Below, piece by piece: positions 15,711 through 25,345 of a stretch of 37,813 nucleotides of DNA. A model generated the notes under the pieces. That model saw only the letters and a program-made list of their open reading frames with translations, was not told the origin of the DNA and made no database searches. This DNA comes from JBEIDK01 sp040383485 (GTDB lineage Bacteria; Bacteroidota; Bacteroidia; UBA4408), in NCBI GenBank assembly GCA_040383485.1, contig JBEIDK010000020.1:1-37813 (forward strand), read 5' to 3'. The position numbers and the translations under genes were made by a program. Within the stretch, counting starts at the first letter, position 1. Each line of letters begins with the position of its first letter.

Positions 15711-18095
15711 TTATTCAATCATTAATTTTCTAAAGGTAGTATTGCTTAGTCCAGTAAATTTTAAAATATACATACCCTTTTTTAAATTTGAAATATTATA
15801 ATCACTGTTATATTTAATTAATTCAATACTATTAATTATCCTTCCATTTAAATCAACAAAATCAACTTTTTTATAATTTGGAGCAATAATATTTAAATTA
15901 TCTAATGCAGGATTGGGAAATATTTTTATAAAATCATCTTTATCGGCAGCGCTATTTATTGCTGCAAATTCATCTTTCATGCCGAAAGAATATTCACCAA
16001 TTTTTAAGTTTGCTACATTCATGTTTCCAACTTTATCAAGTTTGTTTCCTCTAAACCAAGTCGTATCTGTAACAATAGACCAATCGCTGCCAGCATCAAT
16101 TCTATAAAAAAGAAACAAGCTATCTTCTGTATCGTTTATTAATAAATTATCCAAATAATTATCTCCGCTAAATGATGTGGTTTTTCCATTATATTTAAAA
16201 GTTGCTTTAACATTTGTTCCAGCAGGAATTATTCCTGAAACTTTCCAATATCGGTTAGGTGATAATCTATATTTTGAGTTGTTTTTAAAATCATCAGGCT
16301 TAGTATAATTGTGTTCTATGAACAAATTAAAATCTGCACTAAAGTTACTAATAGTTGTAGTTAGCTTGCCCATAGAAAATGGATAAGTGCCATTAGCTGT
16401 AATTTTTTTTTCTTCTAAAAGTTGAGCAGTACAAAGTCTTTGAGATTGATTTACGAGAATAAATTTTGGATGAATTGGGATGCTAAAATTATGTATAGAA
16501 TTTTGTGAATTGATTGTGTCCGTTAAAACAATTTTATTATTATTTGAGTCGTAAAAAGAAAAATCTAGAGGCACTCTGGTATGCATTGTAGCAGTTCCTG
16601 TTAGCTTTTGTTTAACGTACACTTTTGTTTGGTAGCTTGAACCAATAGGAATTACCGAAAAACTATCAACAGAAAAGTGACTAAAGCCTCCATCAAAAAC
16701 ATTATTATTGAAAAATGGATGTAGATTTTTATTGCTGTAAAGTTCAAGCTGGTCTCTAAAATAAAAACTATTCGTTTTTTGAAATTGATTATTATTCATA
16801 TATGAAGTAATCGCAGTAAAAAAATCATTCCCTAAATATGCTCTTAAAGTATGAGCCACTAAAGCTCCTTTATCATAGACGTGGGTTCCATAAGTAAATT
16901 CTTCTGGTATTGGAGAAAGTGCTTGATAGTTATCTTCTTTATAATGTGCAAAATGTAAAACATCATCAAGTTTTTCTTTTACAGCGTTTATATACGTTGC
17001 TGTATCATGAAGCTTTTCTAAAAATAAAAGTCCACTAAACGTTGCCCAACCTTCATTCAGCCACATATCACCGGCATCTTGGCAAGTAACCAAATCTCCG
17101 AACCAATGGTGAGCTAATTCATGAGCCATTAAATCAGCTTCGTAAGTGCCAGCATTATCAATAAAAGGTCTGGGGTAGCTAATGTTAGTTGCATGCTCCA
17201 TTGCTCCTGAATTAAATGGTACAATACTATACCCAACTTTTTCCCAACGATATGGGCCAAAGGAATCTTCAAAATAATCAAATGCATTTTCAAGATTTGT
17301 GAAACAATTTTTTACTAAGGTTGTATCGCTTGCCAAGGCTGCAATTTCAACAGGCATATTTCCGTTAACGCCTGTAAAGATTTGATGTATTGTTGCATAA
17401 GGACCAACAGCAACACATGCTAAATAAGTAGGAATTGTCTCGTTTAGTTTATAATGCCAATTATTTGTTTGATTTATGCTATCAATAGTATTGGATAATA
17501 AATTTCCGTTACAAAATGCTTTATGATTATTTTTTGTGGTAATAAAAAACTCATAGCTACTTCGTTGAACAAAATTATCGAAACAAGGAAACCAAACTCT
17601 TCCAAAATTTGGAGGGTCAACACCAATGCCAACACCCATATTAAATGCAATTCCGTTTGTAAAATAAAACCCTCCAAAACCATTAGTTATGGCAAACGGA
17701 ACTCCATGGTAATAGATATTGAAATTTAGTGTATCGTTTTGAGAAATAAAATTTGAGAAATTAATTTTCAGAAAATTGTTTACCTGAGAATAATTTGTGT
17801 TTTGTAATCCATTAATAAAAATAGAATCTACGCTAAGCTGCTGCAAATCAAAAATAATTGAGGAGGTATTATTGAGTTTTGATATTGCTTTAATTTCGCA
17901 ATTCCCACTTATGGTTTTACCAACAAAATCCGTAATGTTTAAATGTATTTTATATTCAGATATATCAAATGTATCACTCCGGGAATTGTAATTATTAAAA
18001 TTTATTTTATTATTAATTGTGCCTTTTGGTTGATTTGCATTTGCAATAGAAATAGAACTAATAATATAAATTAATAAGCAGCTAAAAAATTTCAT
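15711..18095 (-). CDS. Secreted M1-family aminopeptidase with T9SS type A sorting domain
   Basis: Zinc metallopeptidase of 794 aa that removes N-terminal residues from peptides, predicted to be secreted. Order: signal peptide (1-20), N-terminal beta domain, catalytic domain with H325-E-L-A-H329 and the third zinc ligand E348 in WLNEGWATF, then a C-terminal sorting domain (about 722-794) with FPNP near the start and KKGMYILKF near the end. The M1 substrate-binding motif GxMEN appears as GAMEH (297-301): the functional Glu is kept but Asn is His. The C-terminal domain marks it as T9SS cargo, so it probably acts at the cell surface on peptides released by secreted proteases such as the M43 enzyme at 18557. 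Upstream, pterin dehydratase ends 54 nt away on the same strand. Confidence 0.92.
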   Translation of the reverse strand: MKFFSCLLIYIISSISIANANQPKGTINNKINFNNYNSRSDTFDISEYKIHLNITDFVGKTISGNCEIKAISKLNNTSSIIFDLQQLSVDSIFINGLQNTNYSQVNNFLKINFSNFISQNDTLNFNIYYHGVPFAITNGFGGFYFTNGIAFNMGVGIGVDPPNFGRVWFPCFDNFVQRSSYEFFITTKNNHKAFCNGNLLSNTIDSINQTNNWHYKLNETIPTYLACVAVGPYATIHQIFTGVNGNMPVEIAALASDTTLVKNCFTNLENAFDYFEDSFGPYRWEKVGYSIVPFNSGAMEHATNISYPRPFIDNAGTYEADLMAHELAHHWFGDLVTCQDAGDMWLNEGWATFSGLLFLEKLHDTATYINAVKEKLDDVLHFAHYKEDNYQALSPIPEEFTYGTHVYDKGALVAHTLRAYLGNDFFTAITSYMNNNQFQKTNSFYFRDQLELYSNKNLHPFFNNNVFDGGFSHFSVDSFSVIPIGSSYQTKVYVKQKLTGTATMHTRVPLDFSFYDSNNNKIVLTDTINSQNSIHNFSIPIHPKFILVNQSQRLCTAQLLEEKKITANGTYPFSMGKLTTTISNFSADFNLFIEHNYTKPDDFKNNSKYRLSPNRYWKVSGIIPAGTNVKATFKYNGKTTSFSGDNYLDNLLINDTEDSLFLFYRIDAGSDWSIVTDTTWFRGNKLDKVGNMNVANLKIGEYSFGMKDEFAAINSAADKDDFIKIFPNPALDNLNIIAPNYKKVDFVDLNGRIINSIELIKYNSDYNISNLKKGMYILKFTGLSNTTFRKLMIE

Positions 18096-18113
18096 TGTTT
18101 GACTTTATAAAAA

Positions 18114-18121
18114 CAAATTAA
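18114..18121 (-). promoter_or_regulatory. Candidate -7-like box TTAATTTG for the M1 aminopeptidase
   Basis: On the minus strand TTAATTTG ends 18 nt before the M1 ATG at 18095. It is one base off the TAnnTTTG consensus, but the same octamer is found upstream of phhB and ltaE. No -33 element is evident. Confidence 0.3.
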
Positions 18122-18149
18122 GCAATAATATCCAACACATTTTTAAAAG

Positions 18150-18398
18150 TTAAATAGAGGAATATTTTAAATAAACTGAATCTATTTTTTTCGCCAATTC
18201 GAAATCTTTCTCTGTTATTGTATTACTTGCATCATGTGTGCATAATTCAATTTCAACAATATTATATTTGTTAGTCCAATTAGGATGATGATTCATTTGT
18301 TCAGCCAGTTCGGCAATTAAGGTCATAAATGAAAAGGCATCTTTAAAATTTTTAAAACTAAATTTTTTTATAAGTTTATCGTTTATGTTATCCCACAT
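18150..18398 (-). CDS. phhB: 4a-hydroxytetrahydrobiopterin dehydratase
   Basis: Pterin-4a-carbinolamine dehydratase, 82 aa, which recycles the pterin cofactor after aromatic amino acid hydroxylation. The signature is in the middle: HHPNW (residues 37-41) followed by YNIVEIELCTHDA, which matches the PCD/DCoH active-site pattern HHPxW...V.I.L.THD. The protein is slightly shorter than many relatives (about 95-115 aa) but the fold-defining segment is complete. No phenylalanine hydroxylase gene lies next to it in this window. Its start region faces the M43 protease gene across a 158-nt gap containing a strong dyad. Confidence 0.9.
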   Translation of the reverse strand: MWDNINDKLIKKFSFKNFKDAFSFMTLIAELAEQMNHHPNWTNKYNIVEIELCTHDASNTITEKDFELAKKIDSVYLKYSSI

Positions 18399-18427
18399 TG
18401 TTTAAATTTTATGAATTACGAAATTAC

Positions 18428-18469
18428 AAATTAATCGAAGATTTAATCAATTCTATCTTTGATTAATTT
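18428..18469. promoter_or_regulatory. 15-bp inverted repeat in the phhB/M43 divergent promoter region
   Basis: The left arm AAATTAATCGAAGAT (18428-18442) pairs with the right arm ATCTTTGATTAATTT (18455-18469) across a 12-nt loop; the only imperfection is a G opposite T. It lies between two divergent starts (18398 and 18557), so a terminator role is unlikely. A -7-like TTAATTTG for phhB (complement of 18427-18434) overlaps the left arm. It could be an operator or a leader hairpin for phhB. Confidence 0.6.
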
Positions 18470-18531
18470 TGAAGTTTACTTGAACAAGAAAAATTTGCAG
18501 AAAGTAACCAACAATAAAAAATATAGAATGT

Positions 18532-18539
18532 TATATTCG
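18532..18539 (+). promoter_or_regulatory. Candidate -7-like box TATATTCG for the M43 protease
   Basis: One mismatch to TAnnTTTG, ending 17 nt before the ATG at 18557. That spacing matches the exact boxes found before dsbD, pth and mscS. No -33 element is seen. Confidence 0.3.
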
Positions 18540-18556
18540 TAATCCATTTACACAAA

Positions 18557-21500
18557 ATGACTAGAAGTAGATTTACATTATTTATTTTTTTATATTTAAT
18601 ATCAAGTAGTTTAATAGCTCAAATTAGATGCTCAACTATGCAAGCAGATAGTGCTTTGCGAATAGCACATCCTAATTTAGGGAGTATAGAATTACTTGAA
18701 AAGTTCATCAAAGAAGAACTAGAGCACCCAAACCCAAAAAGAATTATTGGTGACGTTTATACAATACCAGTAGTAATACATATAATACACAATGGAGATG
18801 CTTTAGGAGTAAATGCTAACATAACCGATGCACAAGCCATTTCACAAATTACTGTACTTAATGAAGATTTTAGAAGAATTTTTGGAACCGCTGGCTATAA
18901 TACTCATCCAGATGGTGCTGATACAAAAATTGAATTTTGTTTTGCTCAAAGAAAACCTGATGGCACACCTACTAATGGTATAGATAGAGTGAATAGAAAT
19001 ACTGCAGGATTTACAGCCCCACCATATTCAAATACTGGTTACATAGATAATGTTATAAAACCTGCAACAACTTGGGACGCCTCTAGGTATTTTAACTTTT
19101 GGTCAATTGACCTTGGTTCAAGTTTATTAGGTTACGCTCAATTCCCTTCTGCATCTGGTTTAAATGGTTTTGATTGTGATGAAGGCTTAGCCAATTCAGA
19201 TGGAATTGTTTGTCATTTTAGAGCATTTGGTAGAGGATTCCCAAATTTGTATGCATCGTATAATCAAGGTAAAACTGCTACTCATGAGGTTGGTCATTGG
19301 TTGGGATTAAGACATATTTGGGGAGATGCCACTTGCGGTGATGACTTTTGTGCTGACACCCCAACTCATCAAACATCTAATTCAGGATGCCCTGGTCACC
19401 CGAAGCCAAATTCTTGTGGTACTGCCGATGAAATGTACGAAAACTATATGGACTATAGTGGCGATGGATGTTTAAATATTTTTACAAACGACCAGAAAAC
19501 AAGAATGCGAACTGTTTTAACATCTTCTCCTTTACGTTTAAGTCTAATTAATTCGGATGCATGCATTCCACCATCAGTTAATGATGCAGCTGTAGTTGAT
19601 ATCATCAATTTAAACCAAGATATTTGTGCAGGTAATTTTGCACCAATAGTATCTATTAAAAATTTTGGTAGTGCAAATTTAACATCAGCAACCATTAACT
19701 ATAAGTTAGATTCCAATCCTACATTAACAGTCATATTTACAGGAAACTTAGCAACACTAGTAACATCTAATTTTACGATACCTGCGTTAAATTTAGCCGT
19801 TGGTAACCATACACTCAAAGTATTTACAACACTGCCTAATAACTCAGTTGACCCAAACCCAGCCCAAGATACTATTGTCATAAATTTTAATGTTTCTGCT
19901 GGTGCTTCTATCCCATACAACGAAGGTTTTGAAAGCAATGTTTTTCCTCCTAGTAATTGGTTTGTGAATAATATCAGTAACGACTGTTTTACATTTCGTG
20001 AGCAAACAGGAATAATTGGTCCACTAGGAACTCAAACTACTGCTGCATTTTTATATCATTTTCTATACACGCCTGGGGCTGCAGAAACAGATGAATTAAT
20101 CTCTTCCTTGATTGATTTAACCAGTATTACAGGAAATTTAGATTTGGAATTTGACTTGGCTTATGCAAGAAAAAGTTCAACACAATACGAAGATTTAAAA
20201 GTTGAAATTTCTACTGATTGTGGTCAAACGTATTCAACAATATTGTACAATAAGAGTGGAAATGTTTCAGGGGCAAACGATTTAAGAACTGTGTCAAATA
20301 ATCAAGGATCATACTGGAAACCTACTAGTGCATCTAATTGGAGACATGAAACCATAGATTTAAGTCCTTTTTTTGGAAATATTATCCGACTAAAATTTAC
20401 TACTACAAACAGAGGTGGTAATAATTTATTTATTGATAATATTAAACTTGATAATTCTCCGAAAGTATCTTTTGCAAGTGCTACTGCATCATTTACTGAA
20501 TCAAGCGCAACTGGTTCAATAAGTTGTCAAGGCTATTTAGATGTTAATTTACCTATTAGTATTTCTGCTAATCCAGCCTCAAATGTTATAGTAAATGCAA
20601 GTATTATTTCTGGCTCTGCAACAATTTCTGATGCAAATATTATTGGTACAGCTACTTTTACTAACGGCGGAAGCCTCACTCAAAATTTGACTTTTAGAAT
20701 TTATGATGACGAGGCAACTGAAGCATTAGAAAGTTTAACTGTACTGCTAAATATTGTTTCTGGCACTGCTTCTGTTTCATCGGTTAATGGCAGCATTATT
20801 GTTTCAATTATAGATAATGATAATTATCCTTTTTTAGGTGCAGCTGCAACCTTGTTTACTGAAGACTTTGAAACTACAGCCAATGGCAGCTTGCCAACTA
20901 ATTGGTCAGTTACCACTCCAACCGGAGGTGCAGGGAACAATAATTGGGTTGTTGGCAGCAATGGAGGTATGACAGGTACAAAATCATGTTATATCACAAA
21001 TGATGCTGCTACTCAAAATTTGAATTATGATATTGTTTCAACTTCGAGGCGAAGATTGGTTTCCCCTCTAATAAATACTACTGGGATTTATAACTTGGTT
21101 CTTAGTTTTGATTATAAATGCAATGGAGAAAAGTTTGGTTCTACCTATTATGATTTTGGGAGACTAATGTATGCTACTAACCCTACTGGTCCTTACACGG
21201 ATGTTTTACCACTCTCTGACGTTGCTAATACCACTACTAATGCGTCATTAGTTAATTTTTTTAATGTAAGTAATCAAACAAGTTTTTCAATACAGTTGCC
21301 GTCAGCGTGTGAAAATCAATCGGCATTATATTTAGTTTGGCGATGGGATAATGATAACAGCGATGGAACACCACCACCTTTTGTGATTGACAATATTAGT
21401 TTAAAGTATTATGGTTCTTTAATTCCTGTTGAAACCGTTCTAAACTCTACAGTTACAAAATATCTTCCAGGTAATTCTACAGTTTTTTTTGTGAGTAATA

Positions 21501-24136
21501 ATAATAGGCTATTGGCTAAAATAAAAAACAATTCAAGTTTTGATTACGGCTGTACAACTGTAACTATAAGTAGGGCAGGTAATTCAGCTAAGGAATATTG
21601 GAGTACAGGTGTTGGTAATCATTTAGCAGATAAAACATTGCTAGTTTCATCAACAAATAATTCTGCATCTGGAAATTTAGATATTACAATTTACCTAACA
21701 AATGCTGAGGTTACAGGTTGGCAAACTGCCACGTCAAAAACATTTACTAGTACAGCTAGAATGCATAAATCAAATGGTGATATAGCAAACATCACCTCAC
21801 TAACGCCATTAGCAAATGGAACAACAAATATTCAAGTTGGTACTTCAACCATTCACTCTGCATATGGCAGCGATAGGCAGGTTACAGCAAATATTGCAAC
21901 AGGATTTAAAACTAATGGTGCAGCCGGATTTGGTGTTGGAGATTGTGCCAATAGAATTGTGACTGGTAGCGTCTCTTCAACATTATGTTCTTCAAATTCA
22001 AATTCAATTCCTTTTGTAGCATTAGGTTTATTTAATACTGGAAATATTTTTACCGCACAAATGTCTGATAATGCTGGTTTATTCGGCACACCTTTAAACT
22101 TAACTCCAACAATAACAGTTGCCTCTAATGGTTATTATGCAAATACAATTAATGCCACTAATATTCCTGTTACCACAAACGGATCTTTTTATAAGTTTAG
22201 GATAAATGCGAGTAATCCTTCCACGCCTGTTATCTCTGATAATGGCGTTAGTATTACTGTTCAGCCAAGAGGACTTTGGTTAGGTAACACTAGTGATTTT
22301 AATTTGGCAAGCAACTGGTGTGGCGGTGTACCTACTTCTACTACTAATATTCTTTTACAAACTGGGGTATCATTCCAACCTTCTTTAACTGCAAATTCAA
22401 TTTGTTCTAACTTAACTTTACCAACAGGTACAAATCTTTCACTAAGTAATTTTACACTATCAGTAAATGGAAATTTTTCTGGAAATGGACTGCTTACAGG
22501 TAGTTCTAATGCAGGCCTAAGTATACTGAATACTGGCAATGCAGGTACTTTCTTTATGAATAGTAATAATAGTGCCTCAAAAACTTTGAATAATTTAACC
22601 TTAAATAGAACAGGAGCATCGGCTGGTGTTAGTATAGGTGATACATTAAATTTAAGAGGCACCTTGTCAATTTCTAACGGAACATTAACAACTAATAATT
22701 TATTAAAGCTAGTTTCTACATCCTCATCCACAGCAAATATTTCGGCCATATCAGGTACTGGTGCTATTGTGGGTAATGTTGTATCTCAAAAATATGCTCC
22801 TGGAGGAAAAACAGGTTGGTGCATGATGAGTAATGCAATTATTGGCGATAATATTCTGAATTGGCAAGATGATTTTCCTACTTCAGGCTTTATTGGTAAT
22901 ACTGGAAGTGCAGGCACATTTACTTCAGTATACACTTATAATGAGGCAGCAAATGGAACTTCTGCAAATGGGTATACACCCCCAACTAATGCAACGAATA
23001 CTGTTGTAAATGGTCAAGGATACTTTGTTTACTTGGGCGACGGATTCGACAATACTAATCCAATTACCATTGATGCAACAGGAACTGTAAGACAAGGGAA
23101 TTATAATTTACCAGTTAGCTATACAGCCAGCACACCAAGTGCATTAACAAATGATGATGGATGGAATTTGGTTGCTAACCCATACTGCTCAAATATTGAC
23201 TGGAATAGTGCTTCATGGACAAAGACTAATATTAATAATGCTATTTATATTTACAATGCCGATGGTCCTTATTATTCAGCATATGTATCGGGTGTTGGTG
23301 TTAATGGTGGTACAAATATCATATCTCAAAATCAAGCTTTTTGGGTAAAAGCAAATGCCTCTTCTCCAGTATTATTAGCAACAGAAAATATAAAAACCGC
23401 AACATCTACACCTTTTTTAAGAAGTAATCAGAATCAGAATCAGACTCCTCAAGATAGTATAGCCAGAATTAAGCTTGTACGGGTTTCAAATAATTTTCAG
23501 GATGAAACAATAATTAGAATTATTGAAGGTTCTACAACTAATTTCGATAACAATTTTGATGCAGTAAAGTTAATGAGTCTTAATACAAATGCAGTAAATA
23601 TATATTCGAGTTTGAACAATAATAATTTTGCAATTAATAGTATTCCTCCTTCAAGTATACCAATAGAAATCCCTATACCAATAAAAATAGCTCAGCTAGG
23701 ATTATATGATATTCAATTTACGATACCAATAGCCATTAGTAATAATTTGTATTGGAAAGACAACTTTTTAGGCACACAAGTTTCGCTAAATAATTTACCA
23801 AATTTAAATTATCTTTTTACTGATACGGTCACTCCATTAACTAGGTTTTCATTAGGCTTAAGCAATAATATTTTTACTGAAAATAAGCTCCAATCTAAGA
23901 GTAATTTTCTTGAAGTTTATCCAAATCCAGCAAGTTCGTCATTGTTTGTTTTTACAAATTATTTTATGTCAAATGCCGAAATTTCCATTACTGATGCTTT
24001 AGGTAAGGAAGTATTGTATAAAAATGGGATAAAGTCGGGGAATGAAATTGATATTAGTATACTTAGTAAAGGAATTTACAATGTCAAAGTTGCCAATGAT
24101 TCAGATGTAATGGTTTCTAAATTTATAAAAGAGTAA
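18557..24136 (+). CDS. Giant secreted M43-family (cytophagalysin-like) metalloprotease with T9SS type A domain
   Basis: Extracellular zinc endopeptidase of 1859 aa. A signal peptide (1-21, ending SLIAQ) precedes the catalytic domain (about 80-335), with the extended zinc motif HEVGHWLGLRH at 243-253 and a Met-turn in YMDYSGDGC near 300. This is the pappalysin/cytophagalysin pattern. Downstream are a CARDB-like segment (about 345-445), a cleaved-adhesin/MAM-like domain (about 450-630), a Calx-beta-like domain (about 635-752, ending SIIDND), and a second cleaved-adhesin-like domain (about 765-950). Further beta-rich segments follow without clear family. A type A sorting domain closes the protein (about 1784-1859, VYPNPASS to KGIYNVKV). 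It is likely exported by the T9SS and processed. It converges on hflX, with 17 nt between the stop codons. Confidence 0.92.
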   Translation: MTRSRFTLFIFLYLISSSLIAQIRCSTMQADSALRIAHPNLGSIELLEKFIKEELEHPNPKRIIGDVYTIPVVIHIIHNGDALGVNANITDAQAISQITVLNEDFRRIFGTAGYNTHPDGADTKIEFCFAQRKPDGTPTNGIDRVNRNTAGFTAPPYSNTGYIDNVIKPATTWDASRYFNFWSIDLGSSLLGYAQFPSASGLNGFDCDEGLANSDGIVCHFRAFGRGFPNLYASYNQGKTATHEVGHWLGLRHIWGDATCGDDFCADTPTHQTSNSGCPGHPKPNSCGTADEMYENYMDYSGDGCLNIFTNDQKTRMRTVLTSSPLRLSLINSDACIPPSVNDAAVVDIINLNQDICAGNFAPIVSIKNFGSANLTSATINYKLDSNPTLTVIFTGNLATLVTSNFTIPALNLAVGNHTLKVFTTLPNNSVDPNPAQDTIVINFNVSAGASIPYNEGFESNVFPPSNWFVNNISNDCFTFREQTGIIGPLGTQTTAAFLYHFLYTPGAAETDELISSLIDLTSITGNLDLEFDLAYARKSSTQYEDLKVEISTDCGQTYSTILYNKSGNVSGANDLRTVSNNQGSYWKPTSASNWRHETIDLSPFFGNIIRLKFTTTNRGGNNLFIDNIKLDNSPKVSFASATASFTESSATGSISCQGYLDVNLPISISANPASNVIVNASIISGSATISDANIIGTATFTNGGSLTQNLTFRIYDDEATEALESLTVLLNIVSGTASVSSVNGSIIVSIIDNDNYPFLGAAATLFTEDFETTANGSLPTNWSVTTPTGGAGNNNWVVGSNGGMTGTKSCYITNDAATQNLNYDIVSTSRRRLVSPLINTTGIYNLVLSFDYKCNGEKFGSTYYDFGRLMYATNPTGPYTDVLPLSDVANTTTNASLVNFFNVSNQTSFSIQLPSACENQSALYLVWRWDNDNSDGTPPPFVIDNISLKYYGSLIPVETVLNSTVTKYLPGNSTVFFVSNNNRLLAKIKNNSSFDYGCTTVTISRAGNSAKEYWSTGVGNHLADKTLLVSSTNNSASGNLDITIYLTNAEVTGWQTATSKTFTSTARMHKSNGDIANITSLTPLANGTTNIQVGTSTIHSAYGSDRQVTANIATGFKTNGAAGFGVGDCANRIVTGSVSSTLCSSNSNSIPFVALGLFNTGNIFTAQMSDNAGLFGTPLNLTPTITVASNGYYANTINATNIPVTTNGSFYKFRINASNPSTPVISDNGVSITVQPRGLWLGNTSDFNLASNWCGGVPTSTTNILLQTGVSFQPSLTANSICSNLTLPTGTNLSLSNFTLSVNGNFSGNGLLTGSSNAGLSILNTGNAGTFFMNSNNSASKTLNNLTLNRTGASAGVSIGDTLNLRGTLSISNGTLTTNNLLKLVSTSSSTANISAISGTGAIVGNVVSQKYAPGGKTGWCMMSNAIIGDNILNWQDDFPTSGFIGNTGSAGTFTSVYTYNEAANGTSANGYTPPTNATNTVVNGQGYFVYLGDGFDNTNPITIDATGTVRQGNYNLPVSYTASTPSALTNDDGWNLVANPYCSNIDWNSASWTKTNINNAIYIYNADGPYYSAYVSGVGVNGGTNIISQNQAFWVKANASSPVLLATENIKTATSTPFLRSNQNQNQTPQDSIARIKLVRVSNNFQDETIIRIIEGSTTNFDNNFDAVKLMSLNTNAVNIYSSLNNNNFAINSIPPSSIPIEIPIPIKIAQLGLYDIQFTIPIAISNNLYWKDNFLGTQVSLNNLPNLNYLFTDTVTPLTRFSLGLSNNIFTENKLQSKSNFLEVYPNPASSSLFVFTNYFMSNAEISITDALGKEVLYKNGIKSGNEIDISILSKGIYNVKVANDSDVMVSKFIKE

Positions 24137-24153
24137 CTAACTTGACTTATCAA

Positions 24154-25338
24154 TTACAAGTAATTAGGATACTTTTTTAGGTGTACTTTTTTAACTGCAT
24201 CATAAACCATGTCTTTAAAACTTTCTATGTTAAGTTTAGACTGCGCTGAAATAAAAACACAGGGACTATTTAATGTTTTCATCCAAGTATTTTCTAAGTC
24301 ATGAAGGCTATAATTATTTTTGTGATAAGGAGTTAAATCATCTTCATGCTTTGGTTTATATTCAAAAGCATCTATCTTGTTAAATACCAAAATAGTTGGC
24401 TTATCGGATGCCTTTATTTCTTCAAGTGTTTTATTTACAACATTTATGTGGTCTTCGAATGAACTATTGCTTATGTCAGCAACATGAATGATAATATCAG
24501 ATTCACGCACTTCATCTAAAGTTGACTTAAAAGATTCGACTAATTGAGTTGGTAATTTTCTAATAAATCCAACCGTGTCAGACAATAAGAAAGGAACATC
24601 ATTCATAAAAACTTTTCTAACCGTTGTATCAAGAGTTGCAAATAATTTATTTTCTGCAAAAACATCGCTTTTACTCAGCAGGTTCATAATTGTGCTTTTC
24701 CCAACGTTCGTATATCCAACCAAAGCAACCCTTACAATATTACCTCTATTTTTTCGTTGTGTAGCCATTTGTTTGTCTATATCATTTAGCTTTTGTTTTA
24801 ATAAGGCTATTTTGGTTCTAACAATACGACGGTCAGTTTCAATTTCTTTTTCACCAGTACCTTTCATTCCAATACCACCTTTAATGCGGTCAAGATGGCT
24901 CCATAAATTAGTTAGTCGTGGAAGATAATATTGGTTTTGTGCAAGCTCTACTTGTGTTTTAGCATGAGCTGTTTGTGCCCTTGCTGCAAAAATATCTAGA
25001 ATTAGTGTGGTACGGTCAAGAATTTTTACTCTTAATTCTTTTTCTATATTTCTTTGTTGCGACGGAGATAGTTCATCATCAAAAATTACCAAATCAATTT
25101 CATGTTCCTTTACATACTCTCTTATTTCAATAAGTTTTCCTGTACCAACAAATGTTTTTCCTTCTGGTTTTTCGAGTTTTTGAGTAAATCTTTTTAAAGT
25201 AATGGCGCCCGCCGTAGAAGCTAAAAATTCAAGTTCATCAAGGTATTCAGCAACCTTTTCTTCGTCTTGCCAATAATTGATAAGTCCAACAAGTACAGCC
25301 TTTTCTGTTTCTCTTTTTATTGAAGATGTAATAGACAA
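24154..25338 (-). CDS. hflX: GTPase HflX
   Basis: Ribosome-associated GTPase of 394 aa that in other bacteria splits or rescues stalled ribosomes, notably after heat stress. The N-terminal HflX domain (about 1-195) shows VGTGKLIEI, the FDDELSPSQQRN segment and the family signature GGIGMKGTGE. The G domain follows with G1 GYTNVGKST near 210, G3 DTVGF near 255 and G4 NKID near 320. The signature usually reads RGGIGxRGPGE, so Thr replaces Pro here. Start 25338 lies 7 nt after the upstream cytochrome gene on the same strand, which suggests one transcript. Confidence 0.96.
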   Translation of the reverse strand: MSITSSIKRETEKAVLVGLINYWQDEEKVAEYLDELEFLASTAGAITLKRFTQKLEKPEGKTFVGTGKLIEIREYVKEHEIDLVIFDDELSPSQQRNIEKELRVKILDRTTLILDIFAARAQTAHAKTQVELAQNQYYLPRLTNLWSHLDRIKGGIGMKGTGEKEIETDRRIVRTKIALLKQKLNDIDKQMATQRKNRGNIVRVALVGYTNVGKSTIMNLLSKSDVFAENKLFATLDTTVRKVFMNDVPFLLSDTVGFIRKLPTQLVESFKSTLDEVRESDIIIHVADISNSSFEDHINVVNKTLEEIKASDKPTILVFNKIDAFEYKPKHEDDLTPYHKNNYSLHDLENTWMKTLNSPCVFISAQSKLNIESFKDMVYDAVKKVHLKKYPNYL

Positions 25339-25345
25339 TTAAATT

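Noticed and set aside
24152..24165. AATTAC-AA-GTAATT palindrome at the M43/hflX junction as a terminator
   Set aside because: The loop is only 2 nt, the arms are AT-rich, and it overlaps the end of hflX.
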